A DNA stretch of 64,000 bases from Bacteroidia bacterium (GTDB lineage: Bacteria > Bacteroidota > Bacteroidia > Flavobacteriales > Flavobacteriaceae): contig JAUIBP010000007.1 in the NCBI GenBank assembly GCA_030427735.1, forward strand, positions 1-64,000, in the 5' to 3' direction. The translations under genes were made by a program, and so were the position numbers. Position 1 is the stretch's first letter. The number at the start of each line of letters is the position of its first letter. This document shows, one piece after another, positions 33,945 to 42,354 of this stretch. The notes beneath the pieces are model-generated. The model was not told where the DNA came from and did not search any database. It saw only the letters and a program-made list of their open reading frames with translations.

Positions 33945-35774
33945 ATGAATAATTTAGATTACGGAATTATTGGTAACTGCCGTAGTGCGGCACTCATTTC
34001 TAAAACAGGTTCTATAGATTGGTGTTGTTTGCCAGAGTTCGATTCTAGCTCGGTTTTTGCCAAAATATTAGATGAAAATATAGGTGGTAATTTCGGGTTT
34101 ATAGTAGACGATACATACAATATTACACAACGATATTTAGACCGAACCGCTATTTTGGTTACTTCGTTTAGTAACGGTACCGATGCTTTTGATGTGATGG
34201 ATTTTATGCCAAGATATCATAAAACCACAGGAGGCTATCAATCACCTCCAGAAATTATTCGCTTTATAAAACACAGAACAGGGGCTCCTAAGTTTAGAGT
34301 AGATTATAGTCCAAAATTGGAGTATGCTCTGGGTGAAACTAACACATATGTTAAGTCCGATTTTATTGTTAGTTTAACAGATAAAGAAAAGTTCGATACG
34401 CTTTTTTTATACACCGATTTAAATAAACATGCCGTAGTAAATCGCGAAGAAATAACTTTAACTCAGGATGCTTATTTTTTAATAGGCTACAACGAAAAAA
34501 TATTTAAACCCGATGTACACAAGGCTTATATCGAGTTTGAACGCACTAAAGTGTATTGGTTAAATTGGATGGATGGGACCCCATCATACGAGCGCTATAA
34601 CACCGAAATTTGTAGAAGTGCTATTACCTTAAAATTATTAACGTACGATAAAACAGGAGCTGTTTTAGCTGCCGCGACCACATCGTTGCCAGAAACAATA
34701 GGCGAGGTAAGGAATTGGGATTACCGTTTTTGTTGGATTCGGGATGCGTCTATGGTTATTAAAGTTGTATCGCACTTAGGCCATAAAAAAATAGCCAAAC
34801 GTTACCTGCAATTCATTATCGATTTAATACCAGATAAAGACGAAAAGCTTCAAATTATGTATGGTATTAATAAAGAAAAAAAGTTAACAGAAGAAACTCT
34901 CGATCATTTAAGCGGTTACAAAAACTCTAGCCCTGTACGCATTGGGAACGCAGCCTACGAACAACGCCAAAACGATATTTATGGTATTTTAATGGATGTG
35001 ATTCATCAGCAACTGGTTAATTTTAGTACTGATATAGAAAATGGCGAAGAAATCTGGACCATTACAAAAGGCATTGTATGGGTGGTAAATAAACACTGGC
35101 AGGAAGCAGACAAAGGTATTTGGGAGTTTAGAACCGAAGAGCGCCATTTTACATTTTCTAAAGTATTGTGTTGGGTGGCGATAGATAAGGCAATTAAAGT
35201 GGCCGAAATTTTAGGTAAAAAATCGAAACTCGAAAAATGGATTCCATTAGAGAAATCTATTAAAGAAGATATTTTAACCAATGCATGGAACGAAAAAGTA
35301 CAGGCATTTACACAATCGTACGGCTCTAACGATTTAGATGCTTCGGTATTGTTAATGGAGCCTTATGGATTTATTGAAGCAACAGATCCTAAGTACGTAA
35401 ATACGGTTAAAGCCATAGAGCGCGAGCTGAGCAACGATGGTTTATTGTATCGCTATAAAAATAAAGATGATTTTGGGTTGCCATCATCGTCGTTTACCAT
35501 TTGCACCTTTTGGTTTATTAATAGTTTGTATAAAATAGGTGAGGAGCAAAAGGCGATTGCCCTGTTCGATAAACTATTGTCGTACAGTAACCATTTAGGC
35601 TTGTTTAGTGAGGATATCGATTTTGAAACGAAACGATTATTAGGTAATTTTCCGCAAGCATATTCGCATCTTGCACTAATTGAAACAGCTATAAACTTAT
35701 CTAAAGTGACCGATGAGGAGAAAGTAATTGAAACGATGCGTGAAAATGTAGATGATAAGAAAAATGAAGACTAG
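33945..35774 (+). CDS. GH15 glycoside hydrolase (trehalase/glucoamylase type)
   Basis: 609 aa, cytoplasmic. Typical bacterial GH15: N-terminal beta domain (DYGIIGNCRSAALISKTG), then the alpha/alpha barrel with NWDYRFCWIRDASM, GIWEFRTEERHFTFSKVL and CWVAIDKA. Members next to trehalose synthesis genes in other bacteria and archaea hydrolyse trehalose; glucoamylase is the alternative. Divergent from the trehalose synthase gene, which fits turnover of the same sugar. Confidence 0.88.
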   Translation: MNNLDYGIIGNCRSAALISKTGSIDWCCLPEFDSSSVFAKILDENIGGNFGFIVDDTYNITQRYLDRTAILVTSFSNGTDAFDVMDFMPRYHKTTGGYQSPPEIIRFIKHRTGAPKFRVDYSPKLEYALGETNTYVKSDFIVSLTDKEKFDTLFLYTDLNKHAVVNREEITLTQDAYFLIGYNEKIFKPDVHKAYIEFERTKVYWLNWMDGTPSYERYNTEICRSAITLKLLTYDKTGAVLAAATTSLPETIGEVRNWDYRFCWIRDASMVIKVVSHLGHKKIAKRYLQFIIDLIPDKDEKLQIMYGINKEKKLTEETLDHLSGYKNSSPVRIGNAAYEQRQNDIYGILMDVIHQQLVNFSTDIENGEEIWTITKGIVWVVNKHWQEADKGIWEFRTEERHFTFSKVLCWVAIDKAIKVAEILGKKSKLEKWIPLEKSIKEDILTNAWNEKVQAFTQSYGSNDLDASVLLMEPYGFIEATDPKYVNTVKAIERELSNDGLLYRYKNKDDFGLPSSSFTICTFWFINSLYKIGEEQKAIALFDKLLSYSNHLGLFSEDIDFETKRLLGNFPQAYSHLALIETAINLSKVTDEEKVIETMRENVDDKKNED

Positions 35775-35783
35775 AGAAAAAAT

Positions 35784-35817
35784 AAAAGGTCAATTCTTGT
35801 TACGGAATTGACCTTTT
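35784..35817. terminator. two-way rho-independent terminator
   Basis: 13-bp perfect stem AAAAGGTCAATTC (35784-35796) with its complement (35805-35817). Between the convergent GH15 and acyl-CoA dehydrogenase genes. Confidence 0.8.
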
Positions 35818-35847
35818 AAGGGGTTTGAATTAGTCACACATTATATT

Positions 35848-37656
35848 TTAAAAACAATACTTGTTTTCAGCTTTAACTTTTTCGGCAATAGCATCGCGAA
35901 GCGCAATCACGTTTGGCTGATTGGTGTATTTGGTAAAACGTTTTAGTCCCATTAACATCATGCGTTGCTCGTCGCCTTCAGCAAACGAAATAATACCTTC
36001 TTTAGCATTTTTATTAATAATGTCTACAGCATTGTAAAGGTATAATTTCGACATGGCAATTTGCTCTTGATGTTTGTTTTCACCAAAGCGTTTGGCATTC
36101 TTTTCGGTTCTTAAAATAGCCGATTCTGCCATGTAAATTTCAATTAAAATATTAGATGCCGCCATTAATAATTGCTGATGTTTTTCTAGATCCGGTCCAA
36201 ATTTCTGAACAGCTGCACCAGCCACCATTAAAAAGACTTTTTTAAGCTTGGCTATCATTTCTTTTTCTTCGGAAAGTAATTCGGAATAATCTGGCGTGTC
36301 GAACGACGGAATACTCATCAATTCTTCCTGAACTTTCATGGCAGGACCAATTAAATCTACATGACCCTTCATGGCTTTTTTAATCAGCATCCCTACGGAA
36401 AGCATGCGGTTAATTTCGTTGGTGCCTTCATAAATTCTAGCAATTCTAGCATCTCGCCAAGCGGCTTCCATTGGCGTGTCTTCCGAAAAGCCCATGCCGC
36501 CAAAAATCTGAATCCCTTCATCGGCACAAATCTGAACATCTTCAGAAACGGCTACTTTTAAAATGGAACATTCAATTGCGTATTCTTCCACACCTTTCAG
36601 CTCGGCTTCTTGATGCGAATTCCCTGCTTCTTGTCGCATAGCAATGCGGTCTTCGATATCTTTAGCAGCTCTGTACGATGCCGATTCGCCAACATAGGCA
36701 TTGGTGGCCATTTCGGCTATTTTGTATTCGATAGCACCAAAATCGGAAATGCGGGTTTTAAATTGTTTGCGCTCATTGGCATACTGAACAGCTGTTGTAG
36801 TAATGCGGCGTTGCGAGTCTAAACAAGCAGCAGCCAACTTAATCCGACCAATATTTAAGGCATTCATGGCAATTTTAAAGCCTTCGCCACGACCAGCCAA
36901 CATGTTTTCTATTGGTACAACGGTGTCGTTGTAAAAAACTTGTCGGGTAGAAGAGGCTCTAATGCCCAATTTATGTTCTTCTTCGCCTAAAGTGATACCA
37001 TTTGGGTTTTCGGGATCGTATTCTACAATAAATCCAGTGATATTTTTATCGTCTTCAATTCGCGCAAAAACAATCATTAAACTGCAAAATCCTGCATTAG
37101 AAATCCACATTTTTTGTCCGTTGATAATATACGATTTACCATCGTCGGATAATTTGGCGGTTGTTTTACCAGAATTAGCATCGCTACCAGCACCAGGTTC
37201 GGTTAAGGCATAAGCCCCAAACCATTCGCCTGTGGCTAATTTAGGAACGTATTTTTGTTTTTGTTCTTCGGTTCCATAAAGGGTAATAGGCATAGTGCCA
37301 ATTCCTGTATGGGCGCCAAAAGCCGTACTGAATGAGCCTGTGCCACTAGAAATATAGTCGCAGGTAAGCATGGTCGATACAAAGCCCATCCCTAATCCGC
37401 CATATTCCTCAGGAACCGCAACGCCTAGAAAACCGAGTTCGGCTGCTTTTTTCATTACCTCTTCTGTGAGGGCGTAATCTTTAGCTTCGAAACGTGGCTT
37501 GTTCGGAATGATTTCACGGTCGTTAAATTCCATAACCGCTTCTTTCATCATGATTTGTTCTTCAGAGAAATCCTCTGGTGTAAATATGTTTTCGCAGTCC
37601 GATTCTTTTATAATGAATTGTCCGCCTCTTAATATGTCTTTTTGTGTTGTTTCCAT
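35848..37656 (-). CDS. acyl-CoA dehydrogenase
   Basis: 602 aa, longer than the usual 380 because of a C-terminal extension (about 435-602), as in very-long-chain type enzymes. Family motifs: YALTEPGAGSDANSG (FAD/substrate loop), WISNAGFC, QIFGGMGFSEDTPMEAAWRD and IYEGTNEINR. First step of beta-oxidation: acyl-CoA to trans-2-enoyl-CoA with FAD. Last gene of the fad operon, 82 bp after fadA. Confidence 0.92.
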   Translation of the reverse strand: METTQKDILRGGQFIIKESDCENIFTPEDFSEEQIMMKEAVMEFNDREIIPNKPRFEAKDYALTEEVMKKAAELGFLGVAVPEEYGGLGMGFVSTMLTCDYISSGTGSFSTAFGAHTGIGTMPITLYGTEEQKQKYVPKLATGEWFGAYALTEPGAGSDANSGKTTAKLSDDGKSYIINGQKMWISNAGFCSLMIVFARIEDDKNITGFIVEYDPENPNGITLGEEEHKLGIRASSTRQVFYNDTVVPIENMLAGRGEGFKIAMNALNIGRIKLAAACLDSQRRITTTAVQYANERKQFKTRISDFGAIEYKIAEMATNAYVGESASYRAAKDIEDRIAMRQEAGNSHQEAELKGVEEYAIECSILKVAVSEDVQICADEGIQIFGGMGFSEDTPMEAAWRDARIARIYEGTNEINRMLSVGMLIKKAMKGHVDLIGPAMKVQEELMSIPSFDTPDYSELLSEEKEMIAKLKKVFLMVAGAAVQKFGPDLEKHQQLLMAASNILIEIYMAESAILRTEKNAKRFGENKHQEQIAMSKLYLYNAVDIINKNAKEGIISFAEGDEQRMMLMGLKRFTKYTNQPNVIALRDAIAEKVKAENKYCF

Positions 37657-37673
37657 AGTTTTATGTTTTAGCT

Positions 37674-37729
37674 GTTAGTACTGAGTATTGAGATTTTAGA
37701 ATTGAGCAATCTAAATACTTAATACTAAC
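37674..37729. repeat. AGTATTGAG-type short repeat, copy 1
   Basis: 37674-37690 (GTTAGTACTGAGTATTG) has an imperfect inverted copy at 37713-37729, and GAGTATTGAGATTTTAGAATTGAG words lie between. The same words recur on both sides of the four-helix-bundle gene at 38984-39331. Confidence 0.55.
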
Positions 37730-37738
37730 ATCTCTGTT

Positions 37739-38929
37739 CTAGTTTAAAAATTCAAAAATCCCACAAGCGCCTTGCCCAGTACCAACACACATGGTTACGG
37801 CACCGTATTGCCCTTGCATATTTCGTTTACGCATTTCGTCGAACAGTTGCACCGATAATTTTGCTCCGGTACAGCCTAAAGGATGTCCTAAAGCGATAGC
37901 GCCTCCATTTACATTTACGATATCTGGATTTAGGTTTAATTCGCGAATAACCGCAATAGATTGTGAGGCAAAGGCTTCGTTAAGTTCTATAAGTTTTAAA
38001 TCGTCTTGCTGTAATCCAGCTTGTTTTAATGCTTTTGGCACGGCCTTTACAGGGCCAATACCCATAATCCGTGGTTCGACACCAGCAGCAGCATAATTGA
38101 CTAGTCTGGCTATAGGTTGTAAGCCTAATTCTTTTACCATGTCTTCACTCATTACCATTACAAAAGCAGCGCCATCGCTGGTTTGCGATGAGTTTCCAGC
38201 TGTTACACTGCCGCCAGTTGCAAAAACGGGACGGAGTTTTGCTAAAGCTTCAAGACTGGTATTGGCACGTGGGCCTTCGTCTTTGGTAACCGTGTACGAT
38301 TTGGTGGCTTTTTTACCGTTTGCGTCAATATAAATTTCTTCAACATCAATCGGGACAATCTGATCTTGAAAACGATTTTCGGCTTGTGCCTTTAAGGCTT
38401 TCATGTGCGAATTGTAAGCAAATTCATCTTGATCTTCGCGAGAGACTTTAAACTGCTGAGCCACGGCTTCGGCGGTATTTCCCATACCCCAGTAATAATC
38501 TTCGTGCCCTGCTTTTACAATATCGTAATTCAGTTCGGGTTTAAAGCCTGTCATTGGCACGGCACTCATACTTTCAGCTCCTCCAGCGATAATACAGTTA
38601 GCCATACCGGCTTGTATTTTTGCGGTAGCCATACCAATGGTTTCGATTCCGGAAGAACAGAAACGGTTAACGGTTACCCCCGGAACATCTACTATATCGA
38701 GTCCCATTAAGGAAATTAATCGCGCCATATTAAGGCCCTGTGAGCCTTCGGGCATGGCATTACCAACAATAACGTCGTCGATACGTTTTGGGTCTAATGT
38801 TGGCAGTTCTTTCATCATGTGTTTGATGGTTTCTGCTGCCAGTTCATCTGTGCGCTTAAATCGGAATACACCTTTTGGTGCTTTTCCAACTGCGGTTCTG
38901 TATGCTTTTACAATGTATGCTTGTTTCAT
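37739..38929 (-). CDS. fadA: acetyl-CoA acyltransferase (3-ketoacyl-CoA thiolase)
   Basis: 396 aa, standard length. Active-site Cys in VNRFCSSGIETI, His in GGAIALGHPLGCTGA and second Cys in MCVGTGQGACG. Last step of beta-oxidation: 3-ketoacyl-CoA plus CoA gives acetyl-CoA. It lies in the operon marR, fadB-like, four-helix-bundle gene, fadA, acyl-CoA dehydrogenase; normally fadA follows fadB directly, but here 443 bp with an extra gene separate them. Confidence 0.93.
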   Translation of the reverse strand: MKQAYIVKAYRTAVGKAPKGVFRFKRTDELAAETIKHMMKELPTLDPKRIDDVIVGNAMPEGSQGLNMARLISLMGLDIVDVPGVTVNRFCSSGIETIGMATAKIQAGMANCIIAGGAESMSAVPMTGFKPELNYDIVKAGHEDYYWGMGNTAEAVAQQFKVSREDQDEFAYNSHMKALKAQAENRFQDQIVPIDVEEIYIDANGKKATKSYTVTKDEGPRANTSLEALAKLRPVFATGGSVTAGNSSQTSDGAAFVMVMSEDMVKELGLQPIARLVNYAAAGVEPRIMGIGPVKAVPKALKQAGLQQDDLKLIELNEAFASQSIAVIRELNLNPDIVNVNGGAIALGHPLGCTGAKLSVQLFDEMRKRNMQGQYGAVTMCVGTGQGACGIFEFLN

Positions 38930-38936
38930 TTTAAAT

Positions 38937-38983
38937 TAGAATTGAGTATTGAGTCATTAGTATTGAGATTCTAAAATTGAGAT
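38937..38983. repeat. AGTATTGAG-type short repeat, copy 2
   Basis: Tandem words AGAATTGAGTATTGAG, then TTAGTATTGAGATTCTAAAATTGAG, ending at the stop codon of the four-helix-bundle gene. Shares GAGTATTGAG and TTGAGATT with copy 1. Confidence 0.6.
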
Positions 38984-39331
38984 TTATAGTTTTTTTTGAA
39001 ATACATAATTCATTTTTTGAATTTCAATACATAATTCAATAATTGGTTTTACACGTATTGCTTCAATTAGATTTAGTTCTTTTAATAATATTAATTGCGT
39101 TTGAAGTTCATAACAGGAACCATTTGCAATGCTTAAAAAATGTTTAAATTCTTTACGGGAATTTCTTCCTGCTCCTTCAGCTATGTTTGAAGGTATGGAA
39201 ATAGTACATCGTTTTATTTGTGAGGTTAAACCGTATTTTTCATCAGAAGGTAATGCTGTAATTAGAAGATAAACTACTTTAGTTAGCTCTAATGATTTTC
39301 GCCATATTTTTAAATCTTCTACTTTGTGCAT
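38984..39331 (-). CDS. four-helix-bundle protein (23S rRNA intervening-sequence / Avd-like)
   Basis: 115 aa. The family pattern is complete: LKIWRKSLELTKVVY, LTSQIKRCTISIPSNIAEGA, RNSRKEFKHFLSIANGS and ELQTQLILLKELN. Members are found in intervening sequences of 23S rRNA genes, as the Avd accessory of diversity-generating retroelements, and as free genes; biochemical role mostly unknown (nucleic acid binding in Avd). It interrupts a fatty-acid operon and has AGTATTGAG repeats at both ends, suggesting insertion as a unit. Confidence 0.88.
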   Translation of the reverse strand: MHKVEDLKIWRKSLELTKVVYLLITALPSDEKYGLTSQIKRCTISIPSNIAEGAGRNSRKEFKHFLSIANGSCYELQTQLILLKELNLIEAIRVKPIIELCIEIQKMNYVFQKKL

Positions 39332-39342
39332 AATCGGCTAAT

Positions 39343-39379
39343 TACTCCATACTCAAACCTCAATACTAAAATCTAATTC
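39343..39379. repeat. AGTATTGAG-type short repeat, copy 3 (inverted)
   Basis: TACTCCATACTCAAACCTCAATACTAAAATCT is in reverse orientation to copies 1 and 2 (complement reads AGATTTTAGTATTGAGG). It overlaps the last codons of the fadB-like gene. With copy 2 it frames the four-helix-bundle gene as an inverted pair. Confidence 0.55.
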
Positions 39380-41781
39380 CTCAGCGGCTTCCCATTCTTC
39401 AACATATGCTGTATGCGTTCTAAGGTTTTCCGTTCTGTACATAAGCTTAAAAAGGCTTCGCGTTCTAGGTCTAATAAATATTGTTCGCTTACTAGAGTGG
39501 GCTCGGATAAATCGCCACCAGCCATAACGTAAGCTAGTTTGTTGGCGATTTTTTGGTCGTGTTCGCTAATGTAGCGACTGGCTTCCATCGAGTCGGTTCC
39601 TACCAAAAACATACCTAGGGCTTGTTTGCCGAGTACTTTAATATCGTTGCGTTTAATCGGTTGTGTGTAACCCGCTTCGGCCATTAATTTGGCATGTGCT
39701 TTTGCTGTTGCAATTTGGCGGTCTTTATTTACCACTACAATATCTTTACCTGGTTGTAGTACACCTAAATCGTAAGCTTCGTAAGCCGAGGTCGATACTT
39801 TTGCCATCCCAATGGTTAGGAAATAGTCTTGTAAAGTGTTTAATTCTACATCACCCTTTTTAAAGGTATCTTGGGCGCGTAAAGTCATTTCTTTCGAGCC
39901 GCCACCGCCAGGAATAACACCAACACCAAATTCTACTAAGCCAATATAGGTTTCGGCTGCTGCTATTACTTTATCGGCGTGCATCGATAATTCGCAACCC
40001 CCACCAAGGGTCATCCCATGCGGAGCAGAAATGGTTGGAATCGACGAATAACGCATGCGCATCATGGTGTCTTGGAAATATTTAATCGCCATATTCAGCT
40101 CGTCGTATTCTTGCTCTACGGCCATCATGAAAATCATACCGATATTAGCACCAACCGAAAAATTAGCACCTTGGTTACCAACGACTAAACCTTGGAAATC
40201 CTTTTCCGCGAGATCGATAGCTTTGTTAATTCCTGCTAGTACATCGCCACCAATGGTATTCATCTTAGATTGAAATTCGCAATTAAGAATACCATCACCT
40301 AAATCTTCTATAACAACGCCCGAATTTTTAAATACTTCGTTGGTTTTTCTGATGTTATCTAGAATGATGAATGCATCTTGCCCTGGAACTTTCACTTGTT
40401 TTTTAGACGGAATATCGTAGTAATATGAAGCGCCATCTTTAACGGTATAAAATGATTTGCTTCCCGAAGTAAGCATGTCTGTTACCCATGTGGCTGGTTT
40501 CAGACCTTCGGCTTTCATAATTTCGATACCCGTTTCAACACCAATGGCATCCCAAATTTGAAATGGTCCATGTTCCCAACCAAAACCGGCTTTCATCGCA
40601 TCGTCTATTTTGTATAGATCGTTGGTAATTTCAGGAATGCGGTTTGACACATAGGCAAATAAGGCTGCAAAGTTTTTTCGGTAGAAATCACCTGCTTTAT
40701 CTTTTCCTGAAACTAGAACCTTAAAGCGATCGACAACTTTATCGATGGTTTTAGTGAGTTCTAAAGTTGCGAAATTGGCCGATTTTTTTTCGCGGTATTC
40801 GAGCGTATCGAGATCCAAAGATAGTATTTGACTATTACCTTTGTCGTCTTTTTCTTTTTTATAAAAGCCTTGTTGGGTTTTACTACCTAACCATTTATTA
40901 TCCATCATCTTGGCAATAAAATCGGGCAGTTTAAACAGGTCGTGGCGTTCGTCTTTTGGCACATTATCGTACAGACCATTCGCCACATGTACCAAAGTGT
41001 CTAAACCAACCACGTCGACCGTGCGGAAGGTTGCCGATTTTGGGCGACCAATTACGGGACCAGTAAGTTTGTCGACTTCTTCAATGGTTAATTCCATATC
41101 CTTTACCGCATGGAATAAACTCATAATGCTGAAAATACCAATACGATTTCCAATAAACGCAGGCGTGTCTTTAGCGACTACGGCTGTTTTTCCGAGGAAT
41201 TGTTCTCCATAATTATTTAAGAAATCTAAAACTTCCGGACTGGTTTGTGGTCCAGGAATGATTTCGAATAGTTTTAAGTAACGCGCCGGATTGAAAAAGT
41301 GTGTGCCACAGAAGTGCTGTTGAAAATCTTCCGAGCGCCCTTCACTCATAAACTGAATCGGGATTCCCGAAGTGTTCGAGGTAATTAAGGTACCAGGTGT
41401 GCGGTGTTTTTCCAGATTTTCGAAGACTTGCTTTTTAATGTCTAGACGCTCCACAACCACTTCTATAATCCAATCGACATCTTTAACTTTTGCGATATCG
41501 TCTTCCAAATTCCCCGTCGTAATTCGCGATGCAAATTTTTGATGATAAATAGGAGAGGGCTTCGATTTTAAAGCTGCGGCAAGCGACTCGTTAACTATGC
41601 GGTTTCTAACAGTTTTATCGGTAAGGCTTAAACCTTTAGCTTGCTCTGTAGCATTGAGTTCTCGTGGTACAATGTCTAATAATAGTACATTTACACCAAT
41701 GTTTGCAAAGTGGCAAGCAATGCCGCTTCCCATAATTCCAGAACCGATTACTGCTACTTTTTTAATTCTACGTGTGCTCAT
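39373..41781 (-). CDS. 3-hydroxyacyl-CoA dehydrogenase / enoyl-CoA hydratase
   Basis: 802 aa. Order is dehydrogenase first: Rossmann motif VAVIGSGIMGSGIACHFAN at 9-27, SNTSGIPI, HFFNPARYLKLFEIIPG, then a hydratase/isomerase domain at about 490-700 with NFSVGANIG and HGMTLGGGCELSMHADK and GVGVIPGGGGSKE. This is the reverse of E. coli FadB. It catalyses steps two and three of beta-oxidation. 20 bp after marR. Confidence 0.93.
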   Translation of the reverse strand: MSTRRIKKVAVIGSGIMGSGIACHFANIGVNVLLLDIVPRELNATEQAKGLSLTDKTVRNRIVNESLAAALKSKPSPIYHQKFASRITTGNLEDDIAKVKDVDWIIEVVVERLDIKKQVFENLEKHRTPGTLITSNTSGIPIQFMSEGRSEDFQQHFCGTHFFNPARYLKLFEIIPGPQTSPEVLDFLNNYGEQFLGKTAVVAKDTPAFIGNRIGIFSIMSLFHAVKDMELTIEEVDKLTGPVIGRPKSATFRTVDVVGLDTLVHVANGLYDNVPKDERHDLFKLPDFIAKMMDNKWLGSKTQQGFYKKEKDDKGNSQILSLDLDTLEYREKKSANFATLELTKTIDKVVDRFKVLVSGKDKAGDFYRKNFAALFAYVSNRIPEITNDLYKIDDAMKAGFGWEHGPFQIWDAIGVETGIEIMKAEGLKPATWVTDMLTSGSKSFYTVKDGASYYYDIPSKKQVKVPGQDAFIILDNIRKTNEVFKNSGVVIEDLGDGILNCEFQSKMNTIGGDVLAGINKAIDLAEKDFQGLVVGNQGANFSVGANIGMIFMMAVEQEYDELNMAIKYFQDTMMRMRYSSIPTISAPHGMTLGGGCELSMHADKVIAAAETYIGLVEFGVGVIPGGGGSKEMTLRAQDTFKKGDVELNTLQDYFLTIGMAKVSTSAYEAYDLGVLQPGKDIVVVNKDRQIATAKAHAKLMAEAGYTQPIKRNDIKVLGKQALGMFLVGTDSMEASRYISEHDQKIANKLAYVMAGGDLSEPTLVSEQYLLDLEREAFLSLCTERKTLERIQHMLKNGKPLRN

Positions 41782-41801
41782 TTTATTGAAATAGGCTTTC
41801 G

Positions 41802-42236
41802 TTAATTATATATTTTTTTGTTTGAAATTAAATCGTTTATAACTTCTGCGACTTCGTAAAAGTGTTCGATTTTTTCTGCAGAAATATGTTTACGAACAGT
41901 GTCGTTGAAAATTAAAACCCGATCTTTCGAGTAGTCTCTTTTTTCTTTACCAAACGGTGTTAAATGTATTAAAACACCTCTTCCGTCTTCGGGGTTTGGT
42001 TTGCGTTCTATTAAGCCTTGTTTTTCCATGTTTTTAATGATTCTGGAAAGGCTAGTAGCTTCCATGCCCATTTTGGGGCCTAAGGAAGTCGATGGTGTTC
42101 CTTTTTCCGGATCGATGCTTAATAAGGCGAAGCCAGTGGCCATGGTGCTATCGAATTTTGCACCTTGTTCGTTATACATTTTGGTTACTGCTAACCATGT
42201 GGTTCGCAAGACATAATCTATAGTTTTATCTTTCAT
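41802..42236 (-). CDS. MarR-family regulator of the fatty-acid operon
   Basis: 144 aa. Winged HTH with MGMEATSLSRIIKNMEKQGLI and wing RKPNPEDGRGVLIHLT. First gene of the beta-oxidation operon, with an 18-bp perfect palindrome just upstream of its own -7 element, so it most likely represses itself and the fad genes and is released by an acyl-CoA or similar ligand. The ligand is inferred. Confidence 0.88.
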   Translation of the reverse strand: MKDKTIDYVLRTTWLAVTKMYNEQGAKFDSTMATGFALLSIDPEKGTPSTSLGPKMGMEATSLSRIIKNMEKQGLIERKPNPEDGRGVLIHLTPFGKEKRDYSKDRVLIFNDTVRKHISAEKIEHFYEVAEVINDLISNKKIYN

Positions 42237-42243
42237 TCAAACG

Positions 42244-42289
42244 TTTTAGTAATTCCAAATATACTAAAAAATATTATGCATGCATAATA
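42244..42289 (-). promoter_or_regulatory. marR-fad promoter with 18-bp palindromic operator
   Basis: TATTATGCATGCATAATA (42272-42289) is a perfect palindrome. On the minus strand it is followed 8 bp later by TATATTTG (42256-42263), a full match to TAnnTTTG. A second inverted pair, TTTTAGTA (42244-42251) and TACTAAAA (42262-42269), flanks the start site. The first is the likely MarR operator. Confidence 0.7.
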
Positions 42290-42324
42290 AAAACGTGTGA
42301 AATTTTTAAATAAAAAGCATAGAA

Positions 42325-42348
42325 AAACGCCTTAAAAGAAAGGCGTTT
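42325..42348 (-). terminator. terminator of the acyl-CoA ligase gene
   Basis: Stem AAACGCCTT (42325-42333) with AAGGCGTTT (42340-42348), followed on the minus strand by TTCT and T-rich sequence. It lies 7 bp after the stop at 42355. Confidence 0.75.
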
Positions 42349-42354
42349 AAAAGA

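Noticed and set aside
34021-34060. tRNA T-loop-like GTTCGATTC
   Set aside because: Lies inside the GH15 coding region, with no acceptor or anticodon stem around it.
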